Part shown: piece after piece, positions 22,801 to 35,050 of the stretch | How the letters are laid out: the number at the start of each line of letters is the position of its first letter | How positions within the stretch are numbered: position 1 is the first letter of the stretch | Assembly (NCBI GenBank): GCA_015179025.1 | Contig: WHUX01000017.1 | Span: 186,001-250,000 of the forward strand | Source: Terfezia claveryi | Lineage: Eukaryota; Ascomycota; Pezizomycetes; Pezizales; Pezizaceae | DNA length: 64,000 nucleotides | Direction: 5' to 3' | The notes under the pieces: model-generated | Told to the model about the DNA's origin: nothing | The model's input: the letters and a program-made list of their open reading frames with translations, nothing else | Database searches by the model: none | Translations under genes and position numbers: made by a program

Positions 22801-24114
22801 ATGTCGTCTACATCCGATAATGTGCTTCATGCGATAAGTGGTCAGGCTCTAATCCCAATGTTGAGAGTTGCGTTCATGCTAACTGAATTGATAGGTGCCG
22901 GTACGCTTAAATATTCCCAAGCTTCGCTCGGCTAGATGAATGATCTGACGTATTGGTCGATGACTTGCAGGAGGAGGGGTCTTGTCTATGCTTCTGACGT
23001 CTGTTACCTTCACCGCAACTAGGTCAGAGCGCATAAACTCACATTTATATTGCAACAGGTATCCGCTCATTACACTCTCTACCCGTTCACAGGTTGAATC
23101 CAAGAGAGCACATTCTACCGTTCTCGATGCCGTCCAGAAAATCATTCAAAGGGAAGGAATCTCGGGACTATACGCCGGGCTTGATAGCGCCTTGTTTGGA
23201 ATAAGTGTCACAAACTTTGTATACTACTATTGTATGCACGACCCAGAGACACACCCAGAGATACACATTTGCTGGGGTAGAGCTAATTCTTGAATCCATA
23301 GGGTACGAATGGTCCCGTACCGCCTTCGAGGCTGCGGCTGTCCGCACCGGCAAAGGGCGCAGAAAGCTCAGCACTCTTGAATCTATGGCTGCTGGTGCCC
23401 TTGCCGGTTCTGCAACAGTTCTTATCACCAATCCGATCTGGGTTGTCAACACCCGTATGACCGCCCGCAAAAATGCAATTGAAGAGGAAGATGCCTCCCA
23501 CCAGGGAAGCTCAGATGAGGCACTTCCAACTTTACAGGACCCTACTGGTCGCAAGGCGCTCCGCAGGATTAAACCAAGCACCTTGGCGACCATCAGCGCC
23601 ATCATTAAAGATGAGGGCTGGGGTGCATTTTTCGCGGGGGTAATACCCGCGTTGGTGTTGGTCATCAACCCGATCCTACAATATACCTTGTTTGAGCAGC
23701 TCAAGAATCTTCTTGAGAAGCGGAAAAAGGGGAGAGGAAGCCCAACGGATGCCTTCTATCTAGGGGCAATTGCCAAGCTCGTGGCTACTGCCTTGACATA
23801 CCCATATAGTGCGTCTTCTCTCGCAATACCCTCCACCCTTATATTCGTACTAATCTTCCAATATAGTCACGCTCAAATCCCGCATGCACGTCGCCTCCAA
23901 GGGCGAGAAGAAGTACACCATGATCAATGCGATACAGAATATCATCAGGGAGGAAGGTTGGAGTGGGCTATACAAGGGTATTGGACCCAAGATCGTGCAG
24001 AGTGTCATCACTGCTGCGTTCTTGTTTGCTTTCAAGGATGCTATCTATGACTGCACGGTAGCCATGAGGTCCAAAGCTCTTGCTGCGAAGAAATTGAAGC
24101 TTAAGGTGAAGTAA
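22801..24114 (+). CDS. Mitochondrial-carrier-family protein, peroxisomal adenine nucleotide transporter type (ANT1/PMP47)
   Basis: Exons 22801-22840, 22895-22900, 22971-22998, 23059-23231, 23302-23808 and 23867-24114 give 333 residues. Three carrier repeats are visible with their signatures: TYPLITLSTRSQVES, TNPIWVVNTRMTARK and TYPYITLKSRMHVAS (PxxxxKxR-like, with Thr or Val variations). Each is followed by the helix GISGLYAGL, GWGAFFAGV or GWSGLYKGI. The spacing and the NPIWVVNTRM second repeat are typical of the PMP47/ANT1 group, which imports ATP into peroxisomes for fatty-acid activation. Exon 2 appears to be only 6 nt (GTGCCG): with it the protein reads HAISGAGGGVLSMLLTYPL, matching the usual SGAAGG spacing. 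Skipping it also keeps frame but shortens this conserved segment by two residues. Confidence 0.88.
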
Positions 24115-26720
24115 GAGTGGAGCAATTATGGTCCAGGCGGAAGAGGTTGGGAGAGATAGACAGTGGGAGTCATAGAGGTGATGATCCTTGTGGTTATGTT
24201 GGTTGGGTGACTTGGAGTTTCGCAATTTATTGCAACTCCTTAGTATTGTTTAATATGGTGATATATACCCTTTTGATCCCTTTGTACAACAAATGATTGA
24301 CGAGGTGGGATATGGGTGAGAAGGGTATTTGATAAGTATTCTACATTAAGTAAGTAGATATTATTTTGATACCAGTTTCTTGATGTTGATATATCTATCG
24401 AAGTGCAGCAACGATTAGCCTCGTAGCAACCAGTCTGTTGTATATGGGGGAGTTACGAGGTCACGAACCAACAAAAATATTAACCTGGGTACGAGGCTAA
24501 GCGACGATCACGCCGCTTTAGTTTGTCGCAGTAGAAAGAGTTACCAATTTGACTACTTACCATTTGGAAACTCAGAAACTACGTCATGCGACTGCGGGTA
24601 CAGACATTGAAAATATATATAAAAATGTGAACATCATACAAAAATTTAACCATATACAAAGTCCACCTGCCTTACTACATGTCCATACATCTTGCAAATT
24701 CCATTTCCAATCATCTACTACTCCGCAGGTTACATACCTGCTCAACGAGAAAAGAAAGCGCTGAACTCCTCTCCTATATAGTTGGTAAGTGTCAGATGAG
24801 GGCCGGCTTTCTTTTCTTCTTTTTTTTTTTTCGGTGGGGCCCGTATTGTAAGAAAAGAGTTGCGAAGAGGGTTTGACTGAGGGTATTGTAATGATGAAAT
24901 TGTTAAGGCTACTTCAATTCCCCCCATTCCTGAGCATTCCTCTGACGAGTCCAGGGCAAGTTGTTTATCATTAGCGTCTATTTACTACATTGACCTGTAG
25001 AAATACCCTCGCCAGTCTGCAAAGTAACGGTATGGGGCTGGCAAGTGGTGGTGGGAAAGAACACATATATAAGCGACTGGATCGCACTCATGTATATAGA
25101 GATCAGAACACTAGCCTCGAGGGCTACGTTAGTTCCACGAATATAAGAACTATGATAAGCACTTTCTTTAGCAAGATTCCTCTCCTCATAACCTCGTCAT
25201 ACCTCCTCGGTTTACTCGATCCTCTAGTATCTAATACATCTAATACATATAAAATAACTACACACGCCATGCGTCACAAGGGATGTATCCGATCCGCTGA
25301 ATATGTAGAATAACGGCATATGACGACTTACTTATACTCAATTAGTCTAGAGTAGATATGTATAGAAGACAAAAGATGAAATTAGTCGCGGACATTTAGT
25401 TATGTATGAAGTAAAACTTTGAACCCTCTTGACTAACCTCATGCTGAGTCAAAGAATAGTCAACTAGCAACTAGTAAACGTACTTGGCTAGATCTTTTTT
25501 TTTTAGACCCGGGTTCGAGTCTCCTTTGAAGAGCTTTAGTCTGGCTTGCACTCCTCTCCTCCAACAAGACTAAGTAGTTAAGAATGTCAAAAATGAATAG
25601 CTAGAGTGTTTGTATGCCAGATCTGGGCCTTAACATCAAATTTTTATAGGCAAGTCAAACTTTCTGTATTAAACGGGATTATCCTCACCACGGGCTCATT
25701 CAAGCTTGCAGAGGTAACTCCGCAAGCTTGATACCCTTTCCCGCTTTCGCCCGGGAGGATTTTAAATGTGCCAACCCGACCAAGGGAGGTTCCTACCAGG
25801 AGGGCAATGGAAGAGTACTCGTAAGGATATATCGTCACCAAGAGAGTTCGCCATCTTGCTGCCAGGAGCGCGCTGGATGATGTATATATGACGGTATATC
25901 TACATGGCCTTTCAAAAAGGGTAGTCTCACTAGCAAAAAAGGAAAAGCAAGCAGCGCCGCTGCGATAGTAACAAGTAGGTAGAGCTGTCTGGCGGGCACC
26001 GGCCTCGAACCTTCATACTTAAATAATGATAGTCGCCAGAGGGTCTTGGCATGAGACTATGCATGAGCATAGAAGCTGCTAGGTTTAGTCAAGTGGCAGA
26101 TGTAGCAATACTGCTTTGTTTTTTTGGTGCCAACCCCTTATCCATCGTACAGTGCGCTGTTCTCGTGCCAAGACTCTAGGTATCTGTCGCGAAATAATTA
26201 TTTCTGCTGCGCCAGCTAAGAGAAGCGAATGCCAAGATCAGGCTAGAGTCTGGGTACGAGAACACTGACGCGCTAAAATATTGACTAGTCTCATGGAGTG
26301 CTAGCAGGGAGGTCTTGGCTGACGGAGGATAAAAGCGAGGAATCTTCTGTCTGCTTTTCTTCGATTTCCTCACGCCGTTTTATTACTAAAGCGAGAGCCT
26401 TTATCACGTGATGCTAAGCATTAGTAGAAGTTTCCAATTAGATAAGCAGTTTCAGTCACATGCACAGACTCCCGAGAGGATACAAGTTTGTTCTCTACGA
26501 GAGCTTGTGCCAACTAGACTAACAGTTTGATTTGTGCCAACCAGACTAGCAGTAGATTACGGCTGCTTTCCCCAACTCCGGAAATTCCACTTAAGGCCTC
26601 TGGATGTCAGTCCTGTCGGAGAAACTATTCTGTCAGTGTAGAGAATTACATGATTTTGGTTTTCAAGAGTTTGGCTCTTTTATCGCAAGAGGTTTCATTG
26701 GTACTATATACTACTGTACA
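24115..26720. other. Gene-poor intergenic DNA
   Basis: No supportable gene. It has poly-T runs (24815-24832, 25495-25506) and a 26-27-bp imperfect tandem repeat starting TGTGCCAACTAGACTA near 26508 and again near 26534. A CCCGGGTTCGAG motif at about 25508 resembles a tRNA T-arm, but the stems do not pair. Confidence 0.4.
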
Positions 26721-27142
26721 TACGGAGGCTCACAACAAAAGTCTTTGCACCTTCCTATTTGGGAAATTTATCTTGGCAGCATATCTATCGGCATATTCCG
26801 AGTCATGCAGGCATAACTTCAGTATATGTAAGCATATTGCGGATCATGCAGGCATCATCGCGGTTTATGTAAGCATATAATCTATGTAGTTTCGGGAGGA
26901 ATTACCTCTCTTCTCATACATACACCATGTTTCGCATTGTGACCCGCGCTCAAGTAGTGATATTATGGTCTTTAGGAGAGGCTTTAGCTATTGTGCAACA
27001 GCAAACTGGGGTCTCTCAAGGACAGATTGCAGAATAAGTTACTTATGCATATAGTGATTGTATATGCATAATACATAAATATGCTGCCAAGACAAATTTC
27101 CCAAATAGGAAGGTGCAAAGACTTTTGTTGTGAGCCTCCGTA
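26721..27142. mobile_element. MITE-like element with 67-bp terminal inverted repeats
   Basis: The left arm 26721-26787 and the right arm 27076-27142 are inverted copies differing at two positions, and both begin TACGGAGGCTCACAACAAAA at the outer edge. The 288-bp centre has no coding capacity. The short total length, long inverted arms and absence of an ORF fit a miniature inverted-repeat element or a foldback repeat. A partial GTACA word lies just outside both arms, but I see no clean target duplication. Confidence 0.7.
26791..26872. repeat. 41-bp diverged tandem duplication inside the MITE-like element
   Basis: Units 26791-26831 and 26832-26872 both start GCATATT and share TCATGCAGGCAT and TATGTAA at the same offsets. 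A third partial copy begins at 26873 (GCATATAA). Confidence 0.7.
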
Positions 27143-27680
27143 CGGTGTACTTACATAGCAATGACATCGGATACCAGTTTCCGGCAGTGGCTCAAAATTC
27201 ACTATAACCATCGCAGTTCCAGAGCAGTATATAAGCTGCTGTCAGTCATAGATTTAACAGCAGACAACAACTTACTTCCCTTATTTCTCTTCTGTGCTGC
27301 GAAGCTCAAGTGCCAATACGTCTTGCGCAGTACTTTCCTGCATACGTGCAGCAAGCCATTGGGTGCGAATTGGTGGGACTCCTGCGCCCCGCCTTCATCC
27401 CCGGCCCTGCATATACATAATTACAAAAGAAGGTGGGAATACCCGCCATTCTACCCACTCTACCCATCTTGATTCGAGTTTCTATAGGAGCCAGTTGGGG
27501 GTTACGTTATTTTTTAATTAATTACCTGGGTTTCTCCATTTGCGCTGCGTGAACTCATTCTTCGTCGAAAGTTGGATTCAGGCGAATTTTCGTTTCCCCT
27601 GGTACGGTTGGAGAAGATTTGATTGATATTCACTTTCTGAATCAGCCTTACGGAGCTGCAAAAACATTCGGATACGAAAT
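27143..27680. other. Upstream region of the DUF255 gene
   Basis: About 540 bp between the MITE-like element and the start codon at 27681; it presumably holds the promoter. No gene is seen. Confidence 0.4.
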
Positions 27681-30600
27681 ATGTCCACTACAAGCGCAGG
27701 GCATAAGATAACCGGCCATGCGAAAGCATCCTCCGCCGGCGGTGCTACCAGTGCGACCATTAAGGGCGTCTTGAGTTCAGGGTCGGGATTCGCTGGACGG
27801 GGTTCAGGATCGTCATCGGGTTCGAAGACGTTGGGGTTGAAGAATGAGTGTTTGAAGAGCCGGAGCCCATATGTAAGTTGCTATATGGTCTATGGGCTAG
27901 CCAACTCCTGGGAATATGTGGTGGAGGTAGTGGCTGATAATGAGATGAGCGGGACGGGATAGGTCCGTGGCCATGCGAATAATCCAGTCCATTGGCAACT
28001 CTGGAGTCCTGAAACGTTGGCGCTGGCGAAAAAGGAGGATAGGATGGTGTTTGTAAGCATTGGGTATGCGGCGTGTCATTGTAAGTTTGGAATTGGAAAC
28101 ACTACAAAATACCCGGTGCACGAGAGAATATTAAGCTGATTGGATTGTTCTTAGGGTGCCATGTAAGAATTACCTTATTCCGCACCGTGATGGGCGGTTC
28201 TATGCTGGGAGTATTGATGTGGTTGATCTGGCGGGACTATAGGTTATGGAAGAAGAGAGTTTTGAGAATGAGGATGTGGCGAAGATATTGAATGAGAATT
28301 TCATTCCAATCAAAGTTGATAGGTAGGGCACGAACGTTCCATAGGGAACGATAACAAAGGGGGTTATAGTGATACTAATAATTACTACTTATTCAGAGAG
28401 GAGCGGCCGGATGTGGATCGAATATACATGAATTTCGTGCAAGCTACAACTGGTTCAGGGTTGGTGTTGTGTCTACCACCATCGGTGAAAGGGTAACACT
28501 GACGATGCGATTTCAGTGGTTGGCCACTCAATGTATTCCTGACACCAGATTTGGAACCTATTTTTGGAGGGACATATTGGCCTGGTCCTAACGCAGTGAG
28601 ATCTGCTCATTTGGGGTTCCTTGATGTCTTGGAGAAGATAGTACAAATGTAGGTATACGGTCGCTAACTAGGGCTGGGGGTTTTGGAACTGATGAACCTT
28701 AGTTGGAAGGAGCAGAAGCAAAGATGCTTAGCGTCGGCCAAAGATACCATTCGACAGCTCAAGGAGTTTGCTGTGAGTAGGACCTAATTATTCTTGTCGA
28801 TTAGGAGCTAGGAGGGGCTGAATTTCCATAGGATGAAGGGTTGAAGGGGACATCCGGGGAACCCAGTGACGGTCTAGAGATAGACCTCTTGGAAGATGCC
28901 TACCAGTACTTCCTCAAGCGGTTTGATTCCACCTTTGGAGGGTTTGGATGTCAGCACTATGCTTCTATAGCTTCGGCAAAATGCTAATCCTATTTCTAGT
29001 GGCACCAAAATTCCCGACTCCGGTGAATCTAGCCTTCCTGCTACGATTAGGAGCATTTCCAGCTACTGTAGAAGATGTAGTCGGAGACATGGAATGTGAG
29101 CACGCACGATTCATGGCTATGGCTACATTGAAGGTAGATCGCCGGAATGTATCCCTTTAAACCCCGCATACTGACTCTATCTATAGAATATGGCCAAAGG
29201 GGGAATTCACGATCATATTGGTCACGGGTTTGCTAGGTATTCAGTCACAGCAGACTGGAGCTTGCCACACTTTGAGAAGATGTTATACGATCAAGCACAA
29301 TTACTCGGTGTTTATTTGGATGCATACTTTGCCACTAAGGACGAAGATATGCTGGCTGTAGTTTACGATATTGCGGATTACATGTGCCGTGATGCGTTGA
29401 AGCATCCGGAAGGAGGGTTTTACTCGTCTGAGGATGCGGATTCACTGCCTAGCAGGGCAGATACGGAGAAACGAGGTGATTATCTTCGTTGGATGAAATG
29501 TTTGTGAAAGAAACTAATGGTAACCACAGAGGGTGCTTTTTATGTCTGGACAAGGAAAGAGTTCGACTCGATATTAGGAGAGCAGGATGCGGCGATCGCT
29601 GCAAGGTACTGGGGTGTTCAGAGCGATGGGAACGTGGATCCAGAGAATGACCCACATGATGATTTTATGAATCAGGTAGGACCCCTCCTCGATATTCAGT
29701 TGATGGAATCTAACTGTTGGTGAGAATGTCCTTGCTGTCTCTGCCTGCCCCGACCAACTCGCAACTCAGTTCGGTATGTCCGAACAACAAATAAAAAACA
29801 TTATTGCCACTGCGCGCCAGAAACTTCTCTCCCACCGCAGCAAAGAACGCCCGCGCCCCGGTCTGGATGATAAAATCATCGTTGCATGGAACGGTCTCGC
29901 AATTGCCTCCTTAGCCCGTGCTGGTGCGGCGCTGGCGGATATCAATCCGGAGCGATCGAAGGAGATGATTAGGGATGCTGAGCAGGCAGTGGAGTTTATT
30001 AGAAAGAATCTGTATGATGAGAGGACACATGAACTGAAGAGAGTCTGGAGGGAGGGGCCAGGGGAGACACCAGGGTTTGCGGACGATTATGCGTATTTGA
30101 TTATGGGATTGTTGGACCTTTATGAGACAACGTTTGAGGTCAGATATCTACGCTGGGCGGATACACTGCAGCGTAAGCATCACCCTGTTCCCTCTCTAAC
30201 CTTATATATATGCTTATCCTGATATAGAGAAACAAATATCCCTCTTCTGGGACTCCCAGTCTGGTGGCTTCTTCTCAACCCCAGTTACCTCCACTGATCT
30301 AATTCTCCGCCTCAAGGACGGCCTTGACTCCCAAGAACCCTCCACAAACGGCATTTCCACCACAAACCTCCACCGCCTCGTCACCATTATTTCCTCACCC
30401 CATCCTTCCTCCCCCTCTTTCCTCACCTACGCAACCCGAACTTGTGATGCCTTCTCCCCCGAAATCCTCCAACACCCCTTCCTCTTTTGCTCTCTCCTCC
30501 CCGCAATCGTAGCTTCTAACCTTGGTATGCGTAGTGTCATTCTAGCTGGAGACCCAGAGGATCCAGAACTCAAAAAACAGAGGAGCAGGCTGAGAGGGAA

Positions 30601-30820
30601 GCTGTTGACGAATACCACAATTGTGCAGGTTGATCCTAAGAAAGTCAAAAGTAGGGATGAGGACGTGAAGTGGTTGCTGGAAAGGAACGTGGTGCTCGGA
30701 GAGGTGCTGAATAGAGTGGAGAAGAAGGGGAAAGCCATGGTTCAAATATGTGAGGGAAATAGGTGTTTGGATGTGTTGGAGATGGGGGATATTGAGGCAG
30801 CGATTGAAGAGTTGGGTTAA
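27681..30820 (+). CDS. DUF255 thioredoxin-like / six-hairpin glycosidase-like protein (YyaL/SPATA20 family)
   Basis: Thirteen exons sum to 2391 nt (796 residues): 27681-27872, 27963-28080, 28155-28162, 28243-28322, 28397-28459, 28517-28648, 28703-28773, 28832-28949, 29000-29133, 29187-29475, 29530-29675, 29726-30172 and 30228-30820. The N-terminal thioredoxin-like domain shows [14 protein letters not shown], the [13 protein letters not shown] active-site segment, [15 protein letters not shown] and [11 protein letters not shown], all hallmarks of this family. The rest is an alpha/alpha-toroid like glycosidases: [51 protein letters not shown] and [13 protein letters not shown]. Biochemical function is unknown for the family; a redox role is inferred from the Cys pair. 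Exon 3 is an 8-nt micro-exon (GGTGCCAT) supplying most of the Trp-Cys-His triplet of CHWCH. Confidence 0.92.
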
Positions 30821-31286
30821 TGTGTACAACCCGGAGGAGGTATGATCTCAATATGGATGGATAATTTATGCATATGTTCCTTGATTTTGACCTTATCTAG
30901 TTACATCTCATATTCATTCATTCTTTTTGTTTTTATTTACATTATCATAGGCGCTGTGTCTGTGTGGGAGGGTAACTCTACTGAATCGATCTGGACAAAC
31001 AACTCATTTAACGTACATGAAATACTTATTACTTAAGCAGTTGCTTTACGCGACCTGTGCCAAGCCATGATGAGCTAGCGGATGTGCCACAGTAAAACGC
31101 GACAACCCAGCCCATCAAGCTTTACTTAACGTCGACGCACAACCCACAACGCTTTCTTTCACGCAACCACAACGCTTTCTTTTACGCACTGTGACGGGAA
31201 TTCTTCATCTCAACCTTGGGATAGATTTCACTGGACTCCATCATCGACTGTCTGGATACATTTCACTTTTCAATAAGGCTGCGATT
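30821..31286. other. Spacer between the DUF255 gene and SPT16
   Basis: About 470 bp, expected to hold the SPT16 promoter. A direct repeat of ACAACGCTTTCTTTxACGCA lies near 31149 and 31170. No gene is visible. Confidence 0.4.
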
Positions 31287-34200
31287 ATGAGTGACGAAAT
31301 CAAGATCGACAAGGCCACCTTCGAGAGTCGGCTGGGTACTTTACAGACTGCATGGAAGGACAAAAAGAGTGACGCGTTTAATGGGGTGAAGGGTATATTG
31401 TCTGTGATGGGTAAAACAGAGGAAGGGCCTTATAGTAAGAGTTTGGCGTTACATGTAAGTGATCCATTGATCTATCTCTTAGTTTTTTCGTATGTACTGA
31501 CAATTCCACAGTTCTGGTTACTAGGATATGAATTTCCCGCGACTCTCATCCTTATTACACCAGAGAAGATGTACGTTATCACAACAGTCAAGAAGGCCAA
31601 GCTCCTCGAACCACTGAAAAGCGGGAAGATACCGCTTGAGATTTTGATCAAGGGGAAAGACGATGCGGCCAATGAAAAGAATTATAGGGAGATTGTAGAG
31701 GTGATGAAGAAAAGCGGAGGGAAGGTAGGGGTGTTTACAAAGGAAAGCCCGAAGGGGCCCTTTGTAGAGGAGTGGGAAAGAGTGTATGAGCCGGAGAAGG
31801 CAAAAGGGGGGTTAGAGGAGGTGGACGTGGGAGTTGATTTGAGCGGGGTGTTGAGTGTGAAGGATGAGATGGAGTTGGTGAGTTTTCCTTTCCCACCCCG
31901 CCGGTGGAATAATGGCGTGGATGTGTCTTAACAGGGATTACTATAGAAATTGATGCGTGCTGCGTCACGGAGTTGTGTCGGCATTATGAACAAATACTTT
32001 GTGGATGAGATGTCTGAAATCATCGATGATGAGAAGAAGGTCACACATACACAGCTGGCATCAAACATCGAGTCAAAGCTGGATGATGAGAAGTTCTTCA
32101 AGTCGAAAGATTTGAAGCTGGGAGCTGATTTCGACAATGCTCAATTGGATTGGGCGGATGGCCCTCATGTGCAGAGTGGTGGAAAGTACGATTTGAGATT
32201 TGGCTCGGAGAACGATAAAAGTAATTTGCATAGTGGCGTTATCATCTGTTCTTTCGGGTTAAGGTACAAAACGTATTGCTCTATGATCGCGAGGACGTTC
32301 TTGATCGACCCCAACAAGGTTTGTGGTGCTCCATTTGTAAATCATGAAAGGAGCAGTAGCTGACAATCAACAGTCACAAGACAAAATCTACAACTTTCTG
32401 GTCGACCTCTCATGGGAGGTGATTAAGCAATGTCGAGACGGCGTGATGGCTAAGGACGTCTACAATAAAGCTCTGTCGCTGGTCAAGGCCAAATTCCCCG
32501 AACTGGAAAAGCACTTTGTTAAGAACGTAGGCGGCGGTATCGGGATTGAGGCGCGGGACTCGACACTCACTCTGAATGCAAAGAGCACTCGTGTGATGAA
32601 GGACGGAATGACACTTACCGTGACAGTGGGATTCAATGACCTTGAAAACCCAAAGCCGGCAGATGCAAAGAGCAAAAATTATAGTTTGCTCCTGACTGAC
32701 ACTATCCGCTTGACTGGGGGAGATGCGGTGGTGCTTACTGGTGCTTCGCCAAAGGAACATAAGGAGGTAGCGTTCTTTTTCAAGGATGATGAGCCAGAAC
32801 CGAAGGCAAAGGAGAAGAAGCCTATGCCTAAACAGCCGGCCAAGAATGTCGCGATTCTGAAAACGAAGCTGCGTGGGGATAACAAACAGATTGACGATAA
32901 TGCTGAACAGCGTCGACGAGAGCATCAGAAGGAGCTCGCGGCTCAGAAGCACCAGGAGGGTCTTGCGAGGTTTTCAGAAGGTGGTGATGCTGGCGGAGGA
33001 AAGGAAAAGAAACAACTCCGCCGTTTTGAGTCCTACAAGAGAGAAAACCAGCTTCCGACATCAGTCTCCGATGTTAAAATCGTCGTTGATGCAAGGAACC
33101 AGACTATCATTGTGCCTATCATGGGCAGGCCGGTTCCATTCCATATCTCGACGTTGAAGAACGTCAGCAAGAACGAGGAAGACAATTTCACTTACCTTAG
33201 GATTAACTTCTTGAGTCCAGGCCAGGGTGTGGGTAGGAAGGATGACATGCCATTCGAGGATGCCAATGCAACTTTTGTTCGAAGTTTGACCTACAGGAGT
33301 ACAGATAATGACAGGATGGCGGATATCTGCAACACCATCCAGGAGTTAAAGAAGAACGCCGTCAAGCGTGAACAGGAGAGGAAAGAGATGGAAGATGTTA
33401 TTACACAAGACAACCTGATAGAGGTGAGGAATAGACGTCCTCAGAAGTTAGCAGATGTATACGTGCGACCGGGTTTGGAAGGAAAGCGTGTTCCTGGAGA
33501 ATTGGAGATTCACCAGAATGGTCTGAGATACCAGTCACCTTTGCGGGCAGATCATCGTATAGATATCTTATTCAGCAATGTGAAGCATTTGTTCTTCCAA
33601 CCGTGTCAGCATGAATTGATAGTTCTGATTCATGTTCATCTGAAGGAGAACATTATGGTTGGGAAGAAGAAAACAAAGGATGTTCAGTTTTACAGGGAAG
33701 CCACGGATATTCAATTCGATGAGACTGGAAATAGGAAGAGAAAGTACAGGTACGGCGATGAGGAGGAGTTTGAGCAAGAACAAGAGGAACGAAGGAGGAG
33801 AGCCCAATTGGATAAGGAGTTCAAGGCGTTTGCGGATAAGATTGCTGAGGCAGGCAAGAAGGAGAACAATGTGGATGTGGACGTGCCATACCGAGAACTT
33901 GGGTTTAATGGTGTACCGCACCGTGCCAACGTTCTTTGTTGCCCTACCACCGACGCCCTTGTCCAGCTTACCGACCCCCCCTTTACTGTTATTACGATTG
34001 AGGAAGTCGAAATTGCTCACTTGGAACGTGTCGAGTTCGGCTTGAAGAATTTTGACTTGGTCTTTGTGTTCAAGGATTTCCATCGTCCCGTTGCGCAAAT
34101 CAACTCTATCCCTATGGAATCTCTGGAGAACGTAAAGGAGTGGTTGGATAGTTCAAACATTGCATTCACAGAGGGGCCACTCAACCTGAACTGGCCTACG

Positions 34201-34660
34201 ATTATGAAGACTGTTACTAGTGACCCACATGCGTTCTTTGCAGATGGTGGATGGAGCTTCTTGCAGATCCATAGTGATGATGAGGACGATGAGGAGGAAG
34301 AGGAGGAGAGTGAGTTTGAGGCAAGTGATGCTAGTGACTCGTATGGAAGTTATTCAGACGAGGACAGTGACTTTGATGATGATGATGATGCGAGTGCGGA
34401 TGAGGGGAGTGGCGTCAGTGATGAGGAGAGTGGTGGTGAGTAGCTTTTTTGTGAGCTATAGGAAAGTGTGAAACTAATACAGATATACAGAGGATTGGGA
34501 TGAGCTGGAGGAGAAGGCGGCGAAGAAGGACAAGCACGATAGGGACGAGGAGAAGGCGCAAAAAAACAAGGCACCAGCTAAGGCACCAGTTAAGGCACCA
34601 GCTAAGGCATCGGCGAAGGCATCAGCGAAGGCACCGGCGACGAAGAGCAAGAAGCGTTAA
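31287..34660 (+). CDS. SPT16: FACT histone chaperone complex subunit Spt16
   Basis: Exons 31287-31454, 31512-31877, 31947-32318, 32374-34435 and 34491-34660 give 1045 residues (yeast Spt16 is similar). The N-terminal aminopeptidase-like lobe (about residues 1-440) includes [60 protein letters not shown] and [13 protein letters not shown] dimerisation/middle region with tandem PH-like folds follows ([72 protein letters not shown]). The tail is strongly acidic ([20 protein letters not shown] onward), then [12 protein letters not shown]. Spt16 with Pob3 binds H2A-H2B and reorganises nucleosomes during transcription and replication. The last 35 residues are unusual: KAPAK/KAPVK/KASAK repeats as in linker histone H1 tails, encoded by about six 12-nt tandem units. 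Confidence 0.96.
34568..34639 (+). repeat. 12-bp tandem repeat coding a Lys-Ala-Pro-Ala tail
   Basis: About six units of AAGGCACCAGCT and variants lie in the last exon of SPT16, encoding K-A-P/S-A/V four-residue repeats. The units differ mostly at third positions. Confidence 0.8.
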
Positions 34661-35050
34661 GCTTGCGGTTAGATTCAACACATGTGTGAGTTAGGTGTAG
34701 ATTTGGGGTATGTGATTTGCGACGATCTTTATGGTGCTGTTTTTCCTTTTTCCTTTCACTCTTGCCGATTCAGGTTTATTGATGCTGAAGGATGAACAAT
34801 TTTTTTTTATGGGAACAAGAAGATTGGTCAATATTGGATCTTTACATGAGATGGGATTAGTATTGTGTTGAAGGGAGATGTATACGAGTAATGATGTACG
34901 TGATGGATTATATATTACTATGCATGTAGATGTCGAGGACTGTGAAGTTCAGGGAGACATTAATAACAGCAACAACGCCCATCACACCATATTAAACCAA
35001 CCAATTGACTGAACAACTACCAAGCAAGCTCTGCAAAGTCAACCTCATCA
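34661..35050. other. Spacer between SPT16 and the dienelactone hydrolase gene
   Basis: About 390 bp between two plus-strand genes; it holds the SPT16 3' end and the downstream promoter. Nothing else is seen. Confidence 0.4.

Noticed and set aside
25500..25530. tRNA-like CCCGGGTTCGAG motif after a poly-T run
   Set aside because: Only three of five T-stem pairs form and no other arm is found.
31878..31946. Alternative acceptor at AACAG (about 31934) in SPT16 intron 2
   Set aside because: It would add an in-frame stop (TAG at 31944-31946); the acceptor at 31946 gives the conserved DEMELKLMRAAS join.
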